Of a DNA stretch of 64,000 nucleotides, positions 43,986 through 53,689 are shown one piece after another. Within the stretch, counting starts at the first letter, position 1; every line of letters begins with the position of its first letter. Made by a program: the position numbers and the translations under genes. The stretch lies in assembly GCA_018105865.1 (NCBI GenBank), contig CM030847.1, positions 13,407,089 to 13,471,088 of the forward strand. The letters run 5' to 3'. The notes below the pieces were generated by a model. That model had not been told where the DNA came from. It was given only the letters and a program-made list of their open reading frames with translations, and did not search any database. The DNA is from Metaphire vulgaris. Taxonomy: Eukaryota; Annelida; Clitellata; Crassiclitellata; Megascolecidae.

Positions 43986-44410
43986 CTTAATACTACATAG
44001 CTAACAACAAACGGTAGGCCCCCATGATTAGAAGTTGCCACACCCAACGGCCCCCCCACTTGCCAAATCCTGGATCCGCCACTGCATGGGCCCAGAGGGG
44101 TCCGTGCCCCTTTTGAGTGCTTGGCCCCCCAGTACCCCTGTTGGGACCCTATACTTAATACTACATACCTAGCAAAAACGGTAGGCCCTTCATGATTAGA
44201 AGTTGCCACCCCAACGCCCCCCCCCAGTTGCCAAATCCTGGATCCGCCACTGAGCCCATGGGGTCCGTGCCCCCTATTGAGTGCCTGGCCCCCTGTTGGG
44301 ACCCTATGCTTAATACTATTAATACTACATACCTAACAACAAGCGGTAGGCCCCATGATTAGAAGTTGCCATCCCAACCCCCACTTGCCAAATCCTGGAG
44401 CCTCCACTGA
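43900..44410. repeat. Head-to-tail array of three hAT-type MITEs
   Basis: Three units of roughly 160-185 bp (about 43900-44083, 44084-44253, 44254-44410), each with CCCTATTGAGTGCCTGGCCC, GGACCCTATACTTAATACTA and GATTAGAAGTTGCC, ending CCGCCACTG or CCTCCACTG. The solo copy with target duplication is at 42330-42520. Confidence 0.88.
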
Positions 44411-44639
44411 TCTGAATCTCCATTTCAATACATACTAATAAAAAGTTCTTAGAACATTGATAAAACATTCCCACGGCTATTCCCCATCGCTCAGCTGATG
44501 ATGTTTTGGGTCTACCAATGTGGCTGCCGTTTGGGAATTTCCCAAATAGTTGGCTTCAGCCAAATGACGTAATGCCGTCTCCTCTAATAATAACTCCATG
44601 GCATGATCACAGCAAACTTTCAATGATTATTTTATTCAA

Positions 44640-45065
44640 TCTATAATATTAAGATCCTTATCTGTATGTCTCTCTGTCTGTTACCTTCAAGCGTTCTGAT
44701 TGGTTGACTATTGGTAGACGGTTTAGTCCTTACGTCGCGATGCGTTGGTGGGCGATGTTCAAAGACGACGTTGCTATTGGTAACAATTGTTCGTAGCTTG
44801 AGGAAGTTGCGCAATTTTAACGTACATTTTAATGTACACAACAAATACGTGTACAGCGTCACAAATGGTCACAGTTGCGTGATCTTAACGTACATAGGCC
44901 TAATTATTAGGTCTACGTGGCGCAGAGCTTGGCTAGGTGGCGTATGTACAGTACATCATTGAAATGTTGTTCAGCATGAATTCAATGATTGGGTATTAGG
45001 TATAGGTATTGGATTAGTATTATCCTGCACTGTGAGCGAAGCGAGCGAAGCGAGCATCTTTCTAG
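44640..45065 (+). mobile_element. Non-autonomous Helitron, 426 bp
   Basis: Starts TCTATAATATTAAGATCC and ends GAGCATCTTTCTAG between A and T. Shares GTACAGCGTCACAAATGGTC and GCGAGCGAAGCGAGC with the copies at 12355 and 46156. No Rep/helicase ORF. Confidence 0.88.
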
Positions 45066-45404
45066 TTATTTCATTATAAATTAAATGAAACGTATTCGAT
45101 TCGAATGCTATCACCCTTGGATGTTGCTTGGATGTCGCCTGAGGCTAAAATTCCGCCATTTTGCGAAGACTAGGAGTGTGCTAACTTATCGTTAATGCTT
45201 GAATGTGGTAAATTCGTTGAAATGCCGTCATGCACCGCCTACAACAGAACGGCCTCTAATTCCTAAAATAATCGACCTAAAATTAATTCCTGCTAAAATA
45301 AGATAGCTTATATAATCATGAATCTATATATACGAGTGAAAATCGCCAAAAAGGAACTTAAACGGCAAAACGGGGAAGTTTGAGTCGGCAATAGTGAGGC
45401 CGCC
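45066..45404. other. Unassigned stretch
   Basis: No recognised content. Confidence 0.5.
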
Positions 45405-45513
45405 GGCGTCTTTATTTTTCGTAAACCGACAGAAGGTTATATGAATATTTATGAACCGCTTGCCGCTCTTAATTCATATAATCTTCTGTCGGTTTACGAA
45501 AAATAAAGACGCC
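45405..45513. repeat. Large hairpin, 42-bp arms
   Basis: 45405-45446 (GGCGTCTTTATTTTTCGTAA...) and 45472-45513 are complementary at 41 of 42 positions, separated by 25 bp. A transcript would fold into a long stem; a fold-back MITE or recent palindromic duplication are alternatives. Confidence 0.9.
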
Positions 45514-45686
45514 TTCCACGGTCGGCAGCCATCTTACGTTTCTCCGACCGTGGCCTCAGGCTACGAGCCTATGACCAGTCTAGGCTATTAATAGACGTCA
45601 ATGACACAGCCATACGAAAAGAAGGACAGAGGAGGACGCATTGAATGTTCCAAATGAGAAAATTAATATAAATTCGATGGAAACTA

Positions 45687-46007
45687 TTAACATAAAAATG
45701 CAAGATGATGACTAACTGTATGAAATGCCAAAGTTGCTTCAGCAGCATGGGGTTTTTGCAATTGCTTTGTGTGCTTAGAATGAAGAAACGACGTCAATTT
45801 CATGGATGATGCTGACACTTTGATTTGGTTTCTGTGCCTCTCACTCTCTACATGGCGCTCTAAGTCAAAAGCTCCCTTATTACCAATGGACAAGTAACTA
45901 TCACAGATCGTACACTTTGCCTCATTCTCGTTGCGTCCTTCGACGAAGCATGGAAACTTACTTTTCATTGTGTCTGAAAACTTGCATTTTCTCTTTGCAG
46001 AAGCCAT
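45687..46007 (-). CDS. BED/C2HC-type zinc-finger ORF, probably hAT-derived
   Basis: Intact 106-codon ORF starting MASAKRKCKFSDTMKSKFPC. Contains CTICDSYLSIGNKGAFDLER followed by HVESERHRNQ, i.e. C-x2-C ... H-x4-H, a zinc finger that binds DNA in BED/hAT-type proteins. The tail HAAEATLAFHTVSHHLAF matches the linker seen in uncharacterised hAT-like proteins. No catalytic domain follows in the next ~90 bp downstream. Could be the first exon of a domesticated transposase or a transposon remnant. Confidence 0.55.
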   Translation of the reverse strand: MASAKRKCKFSDTMKSKFPCFVEGRNENEAKCTICDSYLSIGNKGAFDLERHVESERHRNQIKVSASSMKLTSFLHSKHTKQLQKPHAAEATLAFHTVSHHLAFLC

Positions 46008-46155
46008 TGCCGTAAAATCGGGCGTTCAAATTAAGAACTTTAATCAGACGAATTTTAATTTACTGTTTTTACGTTTACAGTCTCTGCGTTTGCTACCGGT
46101 GTAGCATATTATAATGACTCCCATATAATAATAACTCCCCTCTCATTATTATATA
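46008..46155. other. AT-rich host sequence upstream of the Helitron
   Basis: Contains AATAATAACTCCC text that recurs at 46672 on the far side of the Helitron. Confidence 0.4.
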
Positions 46156-46593
46156 TCTATAATATTAAGATCCTTGTTCTGTATGTCTGTTACCTTCAAG
46201 CGTTCTCATTGGTTGACGAAGAAGCGTTTGACGAAGCGTACGTTTAGCACGGTTTAGTCGAGTCATTGCAGCGTCAGAGGGGTGGGCGTACGACGACGTT
46301 GCTATTGGTAACAATTGTTCGTAGCTTGAGGAAGTTGCGCAATTTTAACGTACATTTTAACGTACACAAAAAATACGTGTACAGCGTCACAAATGGTCAC
46401 AGTTGCGTGATTTTATCGTACATAGGCCTAATTATTACGTGGCGCAGAGCTTGGCTAGGTGGCGTATGTACAGTACATCATTGAAATGTTGTTCAGCATG
46501 AATTCAATGATTGGGTATTAGGTATAAGTATTGGATTAGTATTATCCTGCACTGCGAGCGAAGCGAGCGCGAGCGAAGCGAGCATCTTTCTAG
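46156..46593 (+). mobile_element. Non-autonomous Helitron, 438 bp
   Basis: TCTATAATATTAAGATCC at the start, GAGCATCTTTCTAG at the end, A before and T after. Flanking sequences ATTATATA and TATATAAT join into one AT tract when it is removed. Confidence 0.88.
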
Positions 46594-46613
46594 TATATAA
46601 TAAAGACTCTCAT

Positions 46614-46615
<2 letters not shown>

Positions 46616-46655
<40 letters not shown>
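46616..46655. repeat. (TA)n microsatellite
   Basis: About 18 TA units. Confidence 0.95.
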
Positions 46656-46658
<3 letters not shown>

Positions 46659-46689
46659 CTCTCTCTATATTATAATAACTCCCCAGAAG

Positions 46690-46885
46690 AAGTAGGCCTA
46701 AAAATTGAAAAAATAACCCCAATTTATAAAAATGTCTCTAAACTGGTTATATGAAATTATAGACCCATTTCTTATCTCCCAGTTTTCCTAAAATTCCTGA
46801 AAGGACAATACTTACCAGAATGTTAAACTACTTAGATGCATTTAATATGCTATCCACTGATCAATATGGTTTCAGCCTTATTTAT
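46690..46885 (+). mobile_element. LINE RT N-terminal fragment
   Basis: Plus strand readings include KIEKITPIYKNVSKL, NYRPISYLPVFLKF and LSTDQYGF-like text: the LKxAxVxPIYK...NYRPISxLP block before RT motif A. Truncated before the catalytic motifs. Confidence 0.65.
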
Positions 46886-46939
46886 CCACTTAAATGCCAA
46901 TAATGAATTTAATTGATACCAAAACAACAAATTTTGATG

Positions 46940-47330
46940 GGTGTACCAGCTAGGTGGTCTGTAAATACAAATCAAGAATATGTATTGAGATTTAGCAGTC
47001 AGTATTTTAATAACTTGGAATTCAAATTTGATATTTCATGGATTTCTATGTCAATGGTTTGGTATTTAATTTCATCACTAACTAAAAAACCAACTCCTCC
47101 ACCTCTGTTCAAACTATTTCGTGGTTTGTGTATTAGTGTAAATTCTGGGATCGATATTAGTTTAGCAATCTCCTCCTGAGACCTCCTCTAGCCAAGTTTC
47201 TGTCATGGCCACTACATTTAGTTTAAACATATTAGTTAGTAGTTTTATCTCGTTAGTTTTATTGTATAGACTTCTGCAATTTCTATGCATTAGGTTAAAA
47301 GGACTAATATAATTGAGATCACTAAAATAA
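46940..47330 (-). mobile_element. LINE endonuclease N-terminal fragment
   Basis: Minus strand: HRNCRSLYNKTNEIKLLTNM, LNVVAMTETWLEEV, RGGGVGFLVSDE-like text, and EFQVIKI/IFLIYRPPS-like text, together the NxRSL, ETWL and GGGV blocks of the APE-type endonuclease of L2/CR1/jockey elements. Frames shift. It points away from the adjacent RT fragment, so they are separate insertions or an inverted piece. Confidence 0.7.
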
Positions 47331-48100
47331 GTACTTAAGTTCTTTAGGTCATAGTACAGTAGTTACTGGTAGGAATAATTATATTATTTTAACAATTCAT
47401 ATCTGGGTCAGTTTCTAGTTCAAAATCTGTTAATTTATTTTCACAAAATTTAGCTACATTGTAGATACTTGAGTTTACTAATTCGGACTCTATGTCTGTA
47501 TGTTTAAATATGCAGTAACTGTACAATAACACTTAACTAACAAGAAGAAAAGAGATGACAAAACACAAACAAATAAGCAGCACGACAAAAGCACGTGAAA
47601 ACACAACCAGAAACAGATCAGGGCCAAGGATGACCAGTGTCGATGCTAGTAGTCCATGACTGACGCGAGAAATTTAAATGAGTTCTTTCGCCTCGGTGCA
47701 TCTCCAAATATGCAATGCATTGTAGGTTGGCGGGGTACATTTATATTTGGCTCGCTTAAATTTCAAAATTCGCCACAAAATACCAAAAAAGGCCGCTATT
47801 ATATCTGGCGAAATATCGACGAATAATAAATTATGTGATTTCAGTTGTAATATGCCAATCCTCGATTTGTCGGAGATCTGAGGCCGACTTCCTGGTAAGT
47901 GTCGAAAAATACTAAGGTAAAGTAGTACAATCCTCACAATTTTTATCAACTACTTCGCCCAAGCGATCAGGCACATATTTTCCATAAGATGGAGGCAACC
48001 TTCCTTGCTGTTATGCAGCAGCTATATAAGCTGTTTTTAGCATTAAATTTGATTTCCATGACCGTTTTTCATAGTTTAGCTCGAAACTATTCTCTTCAAG
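47331..48100. other. Unassigned stretch
   Basis: A minus-strand 91-codon frame at 47674-47949 has no recognised motif. Nothing else seen. Confidence 0.45.
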
Positions 48101-48345
48101 AAATCCTATGGCGAAGTCTTTAGCACAGACCTGCATATTCTACCCGCCGCAAATCTTTTTATCATCCTCCATAAAAATACTCTGCTACGACTGCCCACCT
48201 GGATCTACAACCTCGACCACCACGAACTACGGATTACGGACTATGGATTTACTTAGATTGAGCGCTCGTGAATAAGCTGGCACACAGCGCCAAGCTTTCG
48301 GGCAGCGCTATAGAAATTTCGTATTTACTTACTTACTTACTTATA
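48101..48345 (+). mobile_element. LINE/SINE-like 3' end
   Basis: CTTAGATTGAGCGCTCGTGA, CGGGCAGCGCTATAGAAATT and a (TTAC)n tail at 48325-48345. Same 3' architecture as family A; upstream text is not coding by eye. Confidence 0.7.
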
Positions 48346-48621
48346 GTTATTATACAATAGTATAGGCTACAGTAGTAGTGGCTCGTGCTCATAATGTGGT
48401 CACTGCATATGTTCAACCGGATATGGCACACGATAAAAATAAATGGCTGGGCTCGCTTGCTTTGGCAATTAGATAGAGTGAGTTGATAGCAGTCAGTCTG
48501 GTCGAGATGTAAATAGTGAAAGTGTTAGTTGCTCAAATAGGGCTGCGCAACACATCCTGATCTAACTAAATCGAGCGCTTGATGTTGGACCTGTGACAGT
48601 TGATCATTTTATTATATCGTT

Positions 48622-48837
48622 ATGGCAGCTTTGGACCATATTAAGTGGTCTGTGACGGATTACGATATGAAGGATTTCATTGAGTTATTCAGTTACAATC
48701 TTCCTATATTATGTCAGACGACGACAGGCTATGCTGGATGCGACGAGGATATACATCAAATTGGCGCTGATGAAGTAGGCTACTTTATATCAGACACATT
48801 TTCAGTCCCGATTGTGGGGGTTGAGAGAGCGTGGTGA
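48622..48837 (+). CDS. Candidate first exon of a host gene, CABIT-like
   Basis: ATGG start in fair context; frame reads MAALDHIKWSVTDYDMKDFI, NLPILCQTTTGYAGCDEDIH and QIGADEV. A WS..xYxLKDF..LPxxVxxxxGYxGxDE pattern resembles the start of CABIT domains of THEMIS/GAREM-like signalling proteins. Just before the TGA stop at 48835 is GTGAGCTCC, a good splice donor, so the coding exon may end near 48832. No retroelement motif. Identification is tentative; downstream exons were not located. Confidence 0.35.
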   Translation: MAALDHIKWSVTDYDMKDFIELFSYNLPILCQTTTGYAGCDEDIHQIGADEVGYFISDTFSVPIVGVERAW

Positions 48838-49364
48838 GCTCCATGAACGGGGTCTGGGTCAATTTTTTTTAGTATAATATAAGATTCAAATCTTGAGATT
48901 TAGCGCATATTTTAAAAACAATATGACAGTAGGCCTATATTGGCAATTCCTCCAACAATGTTTCGAGGTCATTAGTTCTAGCGGCGTCTGGTGCAGAACT
49001 CCATCCGCCCCAATTCAATATTTTATTATAGTATTAACTAGATTAAAATCTCTAATTTTGGAGCAATTTTGTGGGCCAGATGATGATTATTCGACAATCA
49101 CCATACTCCTCATTAGATAAAATGTTCTTAATATTTCTGCATGAATCTCCCCAATAGGGAGTGTTGGCCTGTTCGGTAGCACGAATATATCTCTCCCTCT
49201 TGTGGCTGCGCTAATAGACATGAGGACTGACACGCACACCCATTAGTCCACACACGGAGCTTGAGGCGTCGTGAGCTTCCCAAAGGGGTCTGACCCAGTC
49301 CGAAAGGAGGCCCGGCCCCCCTTCGTGGTTGTTACGCCACTGCTCTATATTTGATTCTGTACTT
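48838..49364. other. Possible intron sequence, with a transposon-end-like GC block
   Basis: 49260-49345 contains GTGAGCTTCCCAAAGGGGTC and GGCCCGGCCCCC ... TTACGCCACTG, which looks like the right end of a hAT-type MITE; a matching CTCCATGAACGGGGTCTGGG occurs at 48839. Ends not resolved. Confidence 0.4.
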
Positions 49365-49431
49365 GGTGTAGCTCTGGAAAGTAGTAGGACATTGTCTAGA
49401 TAGACAATATCCTACTTCTCATAGCTACACC
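49365..49431. repeat. Near-perfect 67-bp palindrome
   Basis: GGTGTAGCT ... AGGACATTGTCTAGATAGAC ... AGCTACACC; arms of ~32 bp meet at TCTAGA with a few mismatches. Could form a cruciform or an RNA hairpin. Confidence 0.85.
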
Positions 49432-49444
49432 AATTTCTGCCTGG

Positions 49445-49866
49445 CAGTAGCGGATTTACCATGGTACATCGGTACCGTGCCCACCTGCAAAATAAAAATT
49501 TAGGGCCCACCTTTTCTAATAGCAGTATTTTTATGATTTTTTATTCTTGCTTTCTTTAAATAACCTTATTTTCGTTATGTGAACTTTTGTTTAAAAAATG
49601 TAAAAACAGAAATTCGCGTAGACCTACTTGCAGCCACGTGCCTATTTGTCAGGCATCGTCCTAAAAAGCTTGACAAGTAAAAAAAGCTCATCACCACTTT
49701 TCGCGCTTGATCTGTAAATGTGCAACTTTTCCGAAAGTTATCCGAAGTTTTGAAAAAATCTGAAGTTTCATCGACACTATGTAGACTATTGGTTCACAGA
49801 ATTTTTATTCGGTGGGTCTCCGTGGAAATATGTGTACTGGGCCTAAAAACTGTTAATCCGCCACTG
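49445..49866. mobile_element. hAT-type element, 422 bp
   Basis: Ends CAGTAGCGGATTTACC and GTTAATCCGCCACTG are inverted repeats. Flanks CTGCCTGG and CTAACTGG agree at 6 of 8 positions, a possible eroded target duplication. No transposase. Confidence 0.65.
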
Positions 49867-49974
49867 CTAACTGGTATTTGTATGATCATGATTTTAGACC
49901 AGAATTTGTCCCGCTAGTCACTAGTGCGCACCTCTATTCTAGTTAGCTTACGGTTTTGAGGCGAAGATGGATCA

Positions 49975-50290
49975 CGCAGCTTAGTGTATACTATAGATAA
50001 GACCTTAGTTCGGCCTCTTCTATAATACAGTGCAGCTGTGCTCAAGCATGGAATCGAATGTTTTAAAAGACAACATAATGATTGAGAAAGTAGATGTGCC
50101 ATGTAATCGATTCTGTTGCATTAGCATACCATAGCAGCACAAGAGACCACACAATGGCACACATACAAATTGCGCAGGCAGAGGGTGGAACCAAGCAAAA
50201 AATATAATTGTTTAGTGCAAGGGTTGTAGGCAAATGGAACAGTTTAGACGATCTGTCTACTGTATCTATTTCGCGAATGCTTCTGCCACA
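49975..50290 (+). mobile_element. LINE C-terminal remnant
   Basis: Plus strand: TLVRPLL-stop-YSAAV, then VVGKWNSLDDLSTVSISRML-like text in another frame. The RSLVRPxLEYxxxVW ... FSARVVxxWNSL pattern is typical after the RT of jockey/I/CR1-like elements. Degenerate. Confidence 0.6.
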
Positions 50291-50577
50291 AATGAGTCGA
50301 GCCAAATTACTGCTTGTTCGCCAGCAGAATGGATCCATTGAAAACCGTTGTCGTACGGTAGCATAGTAAGTGGGCACGATTGCCATATGTGGGACATTGT
50401 TTGGATTTGCTTTCTCCGCTCGAGCATTTGGCCGAGGCTGCGAGTTCTATTTGTGAAGGGCAGCAGCACAGGGGTCTTCATCATTGCAGAATCGATTTTT
50501 GAGTGTCCAGATGCGACGAGGTAAGTCTAACCCAGGAGGTCGGATAGTTGAGTACATACATACACGCACATACATAA

Positions 50578-51330
50578 ATTGGCTATTTATTTTGCGCTTG
50601 TTCAGTAAATGTTTACAAACGCATTACAGTGTCAATAATAAACGCAGTTTTAAAAGTGAGTTCAACTGCTTGCGGAAAGCGACAGGCAACTTTAGGTTCT
50701 GTAGCGCTGGTGGAAGGTCGTTCCAAGCATTGGGGTCCAGCATACTAGAAAGCGCATTGTCCCATAACTGTCCGGAGACGAGGTTTATGGCATTGGCTGT
50801 AGTGGTATATCGTAAGAACGCACAGTTTGTACTGTATCCGTGACTGAACCGGAAGCCAATGAAGCTTACAAAGCGCCGGGGTGACGTGGTCTCTAGGCTT
50901 TGGGTGGAGCACAAGACGTGCAGCAGCGTTTTGTACGCGCTGCAGAATGGCCAGTATAGACTTTGGAAGGCCGGCAAGGACTGAATTATAGTAGTCGAGC
51001 CTCGACAGGGCAAACGGAGAGGCCAGTTGCGAGGCGACTTCTTTGCCAGCGATTCGACAGATCTGGCGGATGCGTCGTATGTGATAGAAGCAGCTTTTGG
51101 CTAACTGTCCTGCAGTTCATTGTCGAACAGGACTCCGAGGTCTCTGACGACGGTAGAATAATGGTGCCCTGAAGTGCCAGCTTGCAGTCGGTATTGGACA
51201 GGTTAGCATGTTGGCATATGTGAGCCAAACCATGCAAGCTCAGTCTTGGCATGAGCTGCAATCGTCGCGAAGAAAACCACTCCTGGACCTCTGTGATACA
51301 TTGTTGGAGACGACTGAGAGCTGGACATCT
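50578..51330 (-). mobile_element. Family E L2/CR1-type LINE 3' part
   Basis: Minus strand: thumb and YxxLLAGLPKSILAILQ-type text, RFVSFIGFRFSHGYSTNCA-like and MLDPNAWNDLPPALQNLKLP with VAFRKQLNSLLK. The 3' UTR contains GTAAACATTTACTGAACAAG and GCGCAAAATAAATAGCC. Matches 6606-6800. Frameshifted near 51000. Confidence 0.75.
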
Positions 51331-51539
51331 TTAACACGTTGACCGCTGGGGACGTCAACTTACGTTCTTATTTTGGCAATGCAGGGCGCTGGCGGCGTCA
51401 GGTGACGTCCTCTGTTCAATGCAAACTATATTAGCTTATGCGAATCTTGGAATCATTCTTCTGTCCTATCGTTGCTAGAATGAGTGACCCATGAATGAAA
51501 TGAATGAGTGCTGTCATCCATGAAGCGACAAGAAATTCA
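51331..51539. other. Unassigned stretch
   Basis: TTAACACGTTGACCGC at 51338 recalls a piggyBac-like end, but no partner was found. Confidence 0.35.
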
Positions 51540-52530
51540 ACAGTGGGCATATACGTTCGTTTTCGCACCGATAAAAATTTGTTTAATCTCGGCAGACTTA
51601 AAGCAAAACCAAGAGTCCTAACGGAATTGATACAAGACCTATTGTACGCTGATGATTGCGCATTTACCGCATGCAGTCAGGACGACCTTCAGGAATTATC
51701 GTCCAGATTTGCAAATGCGGCAGAAAATTTCGGTCTCACAATCAACTTGTCTAAAATTGAAGTTTTCTATCAACCTCCCTCTCGAACATCCTCTGTTCAG
51801 GTGAGGATAACGATAGATGGCACGGAAATTAAACAAGTGAAGAAGTTTATGTACCTCGGCTCAACACTGAATGAACATGCCCTCCTGGATAATGAGATTG
51901 AGGCAAGACTCCAGAAAGCGGCCGCTAGTTTTGGTCGCCTACGACAGCGACTGGGGAAAGTTCGTGGCATTGAGCTATGCACAAAGATCTCTGTTTACAA
52001 AGTCTCAGAGTTCAGCGTTCTACTATATGGTAGCGAATGCAGGACTCTCTATCGACGCCATATTAGAGCCCTTGCGACTTTCACAATCGCTGCCTATGAT
52101 CCATCCTATCTATAAAGTGGCAAGACAAAGTGCCAAGCACTGAGGTGCTGAAAAGAGCGAACTGCATGAGTGTGGAAGCGACATTGTTGAGGATATGGTT
52201 GAGATGGTATGGACACGTTTATCGGAAGGAGGATGTTCGTTTGCCAAAAATTATTATGTATGGTGAGCTTGTTCATGGCCATAGGACACAAGATGGTCAG
52301 TACAGGCGATACAAGGACCAAATAAAGGCGACCATGCAGAAATGCAACATCAACATCAACAAGTGGAAAGAAGAGGCCTCCAATCGCACATTGTCGCAAC
52401 GTCATCAACGATGGTGCAATGATTATGGAGGCTTATCGGATAGTTGAAATAGAAAGAAAGCGTCAGCAACGGAAGGACCGTGCAAACTTAGACTCCGCTT
52501 CTACAACGGATTACATATGTAACGACTGTT
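51540..52530 (+). mobile_element. RTE-like LINE, RT catalytic box to C-terminus
   Basis: Plus strand: ELIQDLLYADDCAFTACSQD (intact YADD), AENFGLTINLSKIEVFYQPP, VKKFMYLGSTLNEHALLDNE, AASFGRLRQRL, VSEFSVLLYGSECRTLYRRH; after a frame change near 52115, STEVLKRANCMSVEATLLRI, LRWYGHVYRKEDVRLPKIIM and INKWKEEASNRTLSQR. 5'-truncated just before the catalytic box. A related damaged copy is at 63100-63370. Confidence 0.85.
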
Positions 52531-52979
52531 GAAGAGCGTGTGCAGCAAAAATTGGACAATATTGCCATATGCGCACCCACTTATGATTGCTAACAATCTC
52601 TATATATGGACTCAAAGGCGATCCGTCATCATCGATTTCGATGGACTGCTTATTATTATTATATAATGAGCGACCAATGAACAAAGAGTATTCTATGGAA
52701 AATGTCTGAATATTTGTCCTATAAATATTTGTTCAAATAACCACAATATACTCAGCCAAAGCGTCATAATTATAATCCTCCCTGATGCGTCATATAACCG
52801 TACACCCGGAGAATTCCTGCTACGATGTATTACGTGGCTTGCATTGTCAAGTCTTCCATCCAGTAAAGCGGACATTTTTGGCTCGGGGAGTGAGGAAGGC
52901 ATTTGGACCAGATAATAAAGGCTGGAATGTATATAGAAATTGTGTCCATTTTGTGGCAGTGCATTATAATTCACGATTC
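52531..52979. other. LINE 3' tail and unassigned sequence
   Basis: 52600-52660 holds GGCGATCCGTCATCATCGAT and an (ATT)n tract, likely the 3' end of the LINE above. The rest is unassigned. Confidence 0.4.
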
Positions 52980-53400
52980 GGATTTCCGAATCGTTCTTTC
53001 AGGACACGGGGCAGTATATCGTGGTCGACCGTGTTGAAGGACGAGTTCGGTGACCTTGCCATCGTATATGGCGCGCACAAGGTCATTGCAGACTTCGATC
53101 ACTGCTCTTTTTGTTGAGTTAAATCGCCGATATGCTGATTGATGGACAGAGAAAAGAAGATTGCGCTCGGCAAACTCAGCGAATCGAGCCACCTCTATTC
53201 TCCCTACGAGCTTCGACACAAGGTTGAGGTTGGAAATGGTCGAAAAGAATTGTGATCTCCTAGATCTAACTCTGGCTCCTTCAGAGGGAATGACGATAGC
53301 CCAAATTGCAGGTATCAGCAAAGTTCCCGGTGTCCAGAGGAGTGTTGCACAACAGAAAAATAAATTAAAGCGATAATCGTGCAACCTCAATAATCCCGTT
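52980..53400 (-). mobile_element. L2/CR1-type LINE RT N-terminal fragment
   Basis: Minus strand: AIWAIVIPSEGARVRSRRSQ, SNLNLVSKLVGRIEVARFAE, FSVHQSAYRRFNSTKRAVIE and NDLVRAIYDGKVTELVLQ, then the frame is lost where motif A should follow. 3'-truncated. Confidence 0.78.
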
Positions 53401-53464
53401 GAGAAACACAGCGATAATCAGGCGGCGGCCATCTTGATCAACGGTGATTTTCAAAATGGCAACA

Positions 53465-53590
53465 GTGTTAAAGTAAGTAAAGTAAAATCTCATGGATTTC
53501 TATAGCGCCTTGGTGAGCCACACAACAGTAGCTGCTTATTCTTAGGCGCTCAGCCTCTCTTAAAATAGCTATGGAGGTGTTAAGAGAGAT
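53465..53590 (-). mobile_element. Family A LINE 3' end scrap
   Basis: AAGTAAAGTAAAATCTCATG tail, the complement of GGCGCTATAGAAATCC, and AGCTATTTTAAGAGAGGCTG; same as 41620-41715. Confidence 0.85.
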
Positions 53591-53689
53591 ATATTTCTGC
53601 TAAATTCCCCCGAAGTCACTCGAATGTTGATTAATCTGACACTATTCTCGGATGTACTGTCGAACAATGCGAATTTTGGTTCATCGTGA

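Larger units (their letters stand above)
43101..44601. mobile_element. 1,501-bp element with perfect 40-bp terminal inverted repeats
   Basis: 43101-43140 begins CCATGGAGTTATTATTAGAG and is the exact reverse complement of 44562-44601. CATGAT directly flanks both sides (43095-43100, 44602-44607), a possible 6-bp target duplication. No transposase is visible; the interior is occupied by hAT-type MITE copies and a ~105-bp inverted repeat. Superfamily not assigned. Confidence 0.75.

Noticed and set aside
47674..47949. 91-codon minus ORF as a host exon
   Set aside because: No motif, no convincing splice sites, ordinary composition for the region.
51338..51420. TTAACACGTTGACCGC as a piggyBac-like end
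   Set aside because: No second end and no internal similarity to the other two elements.
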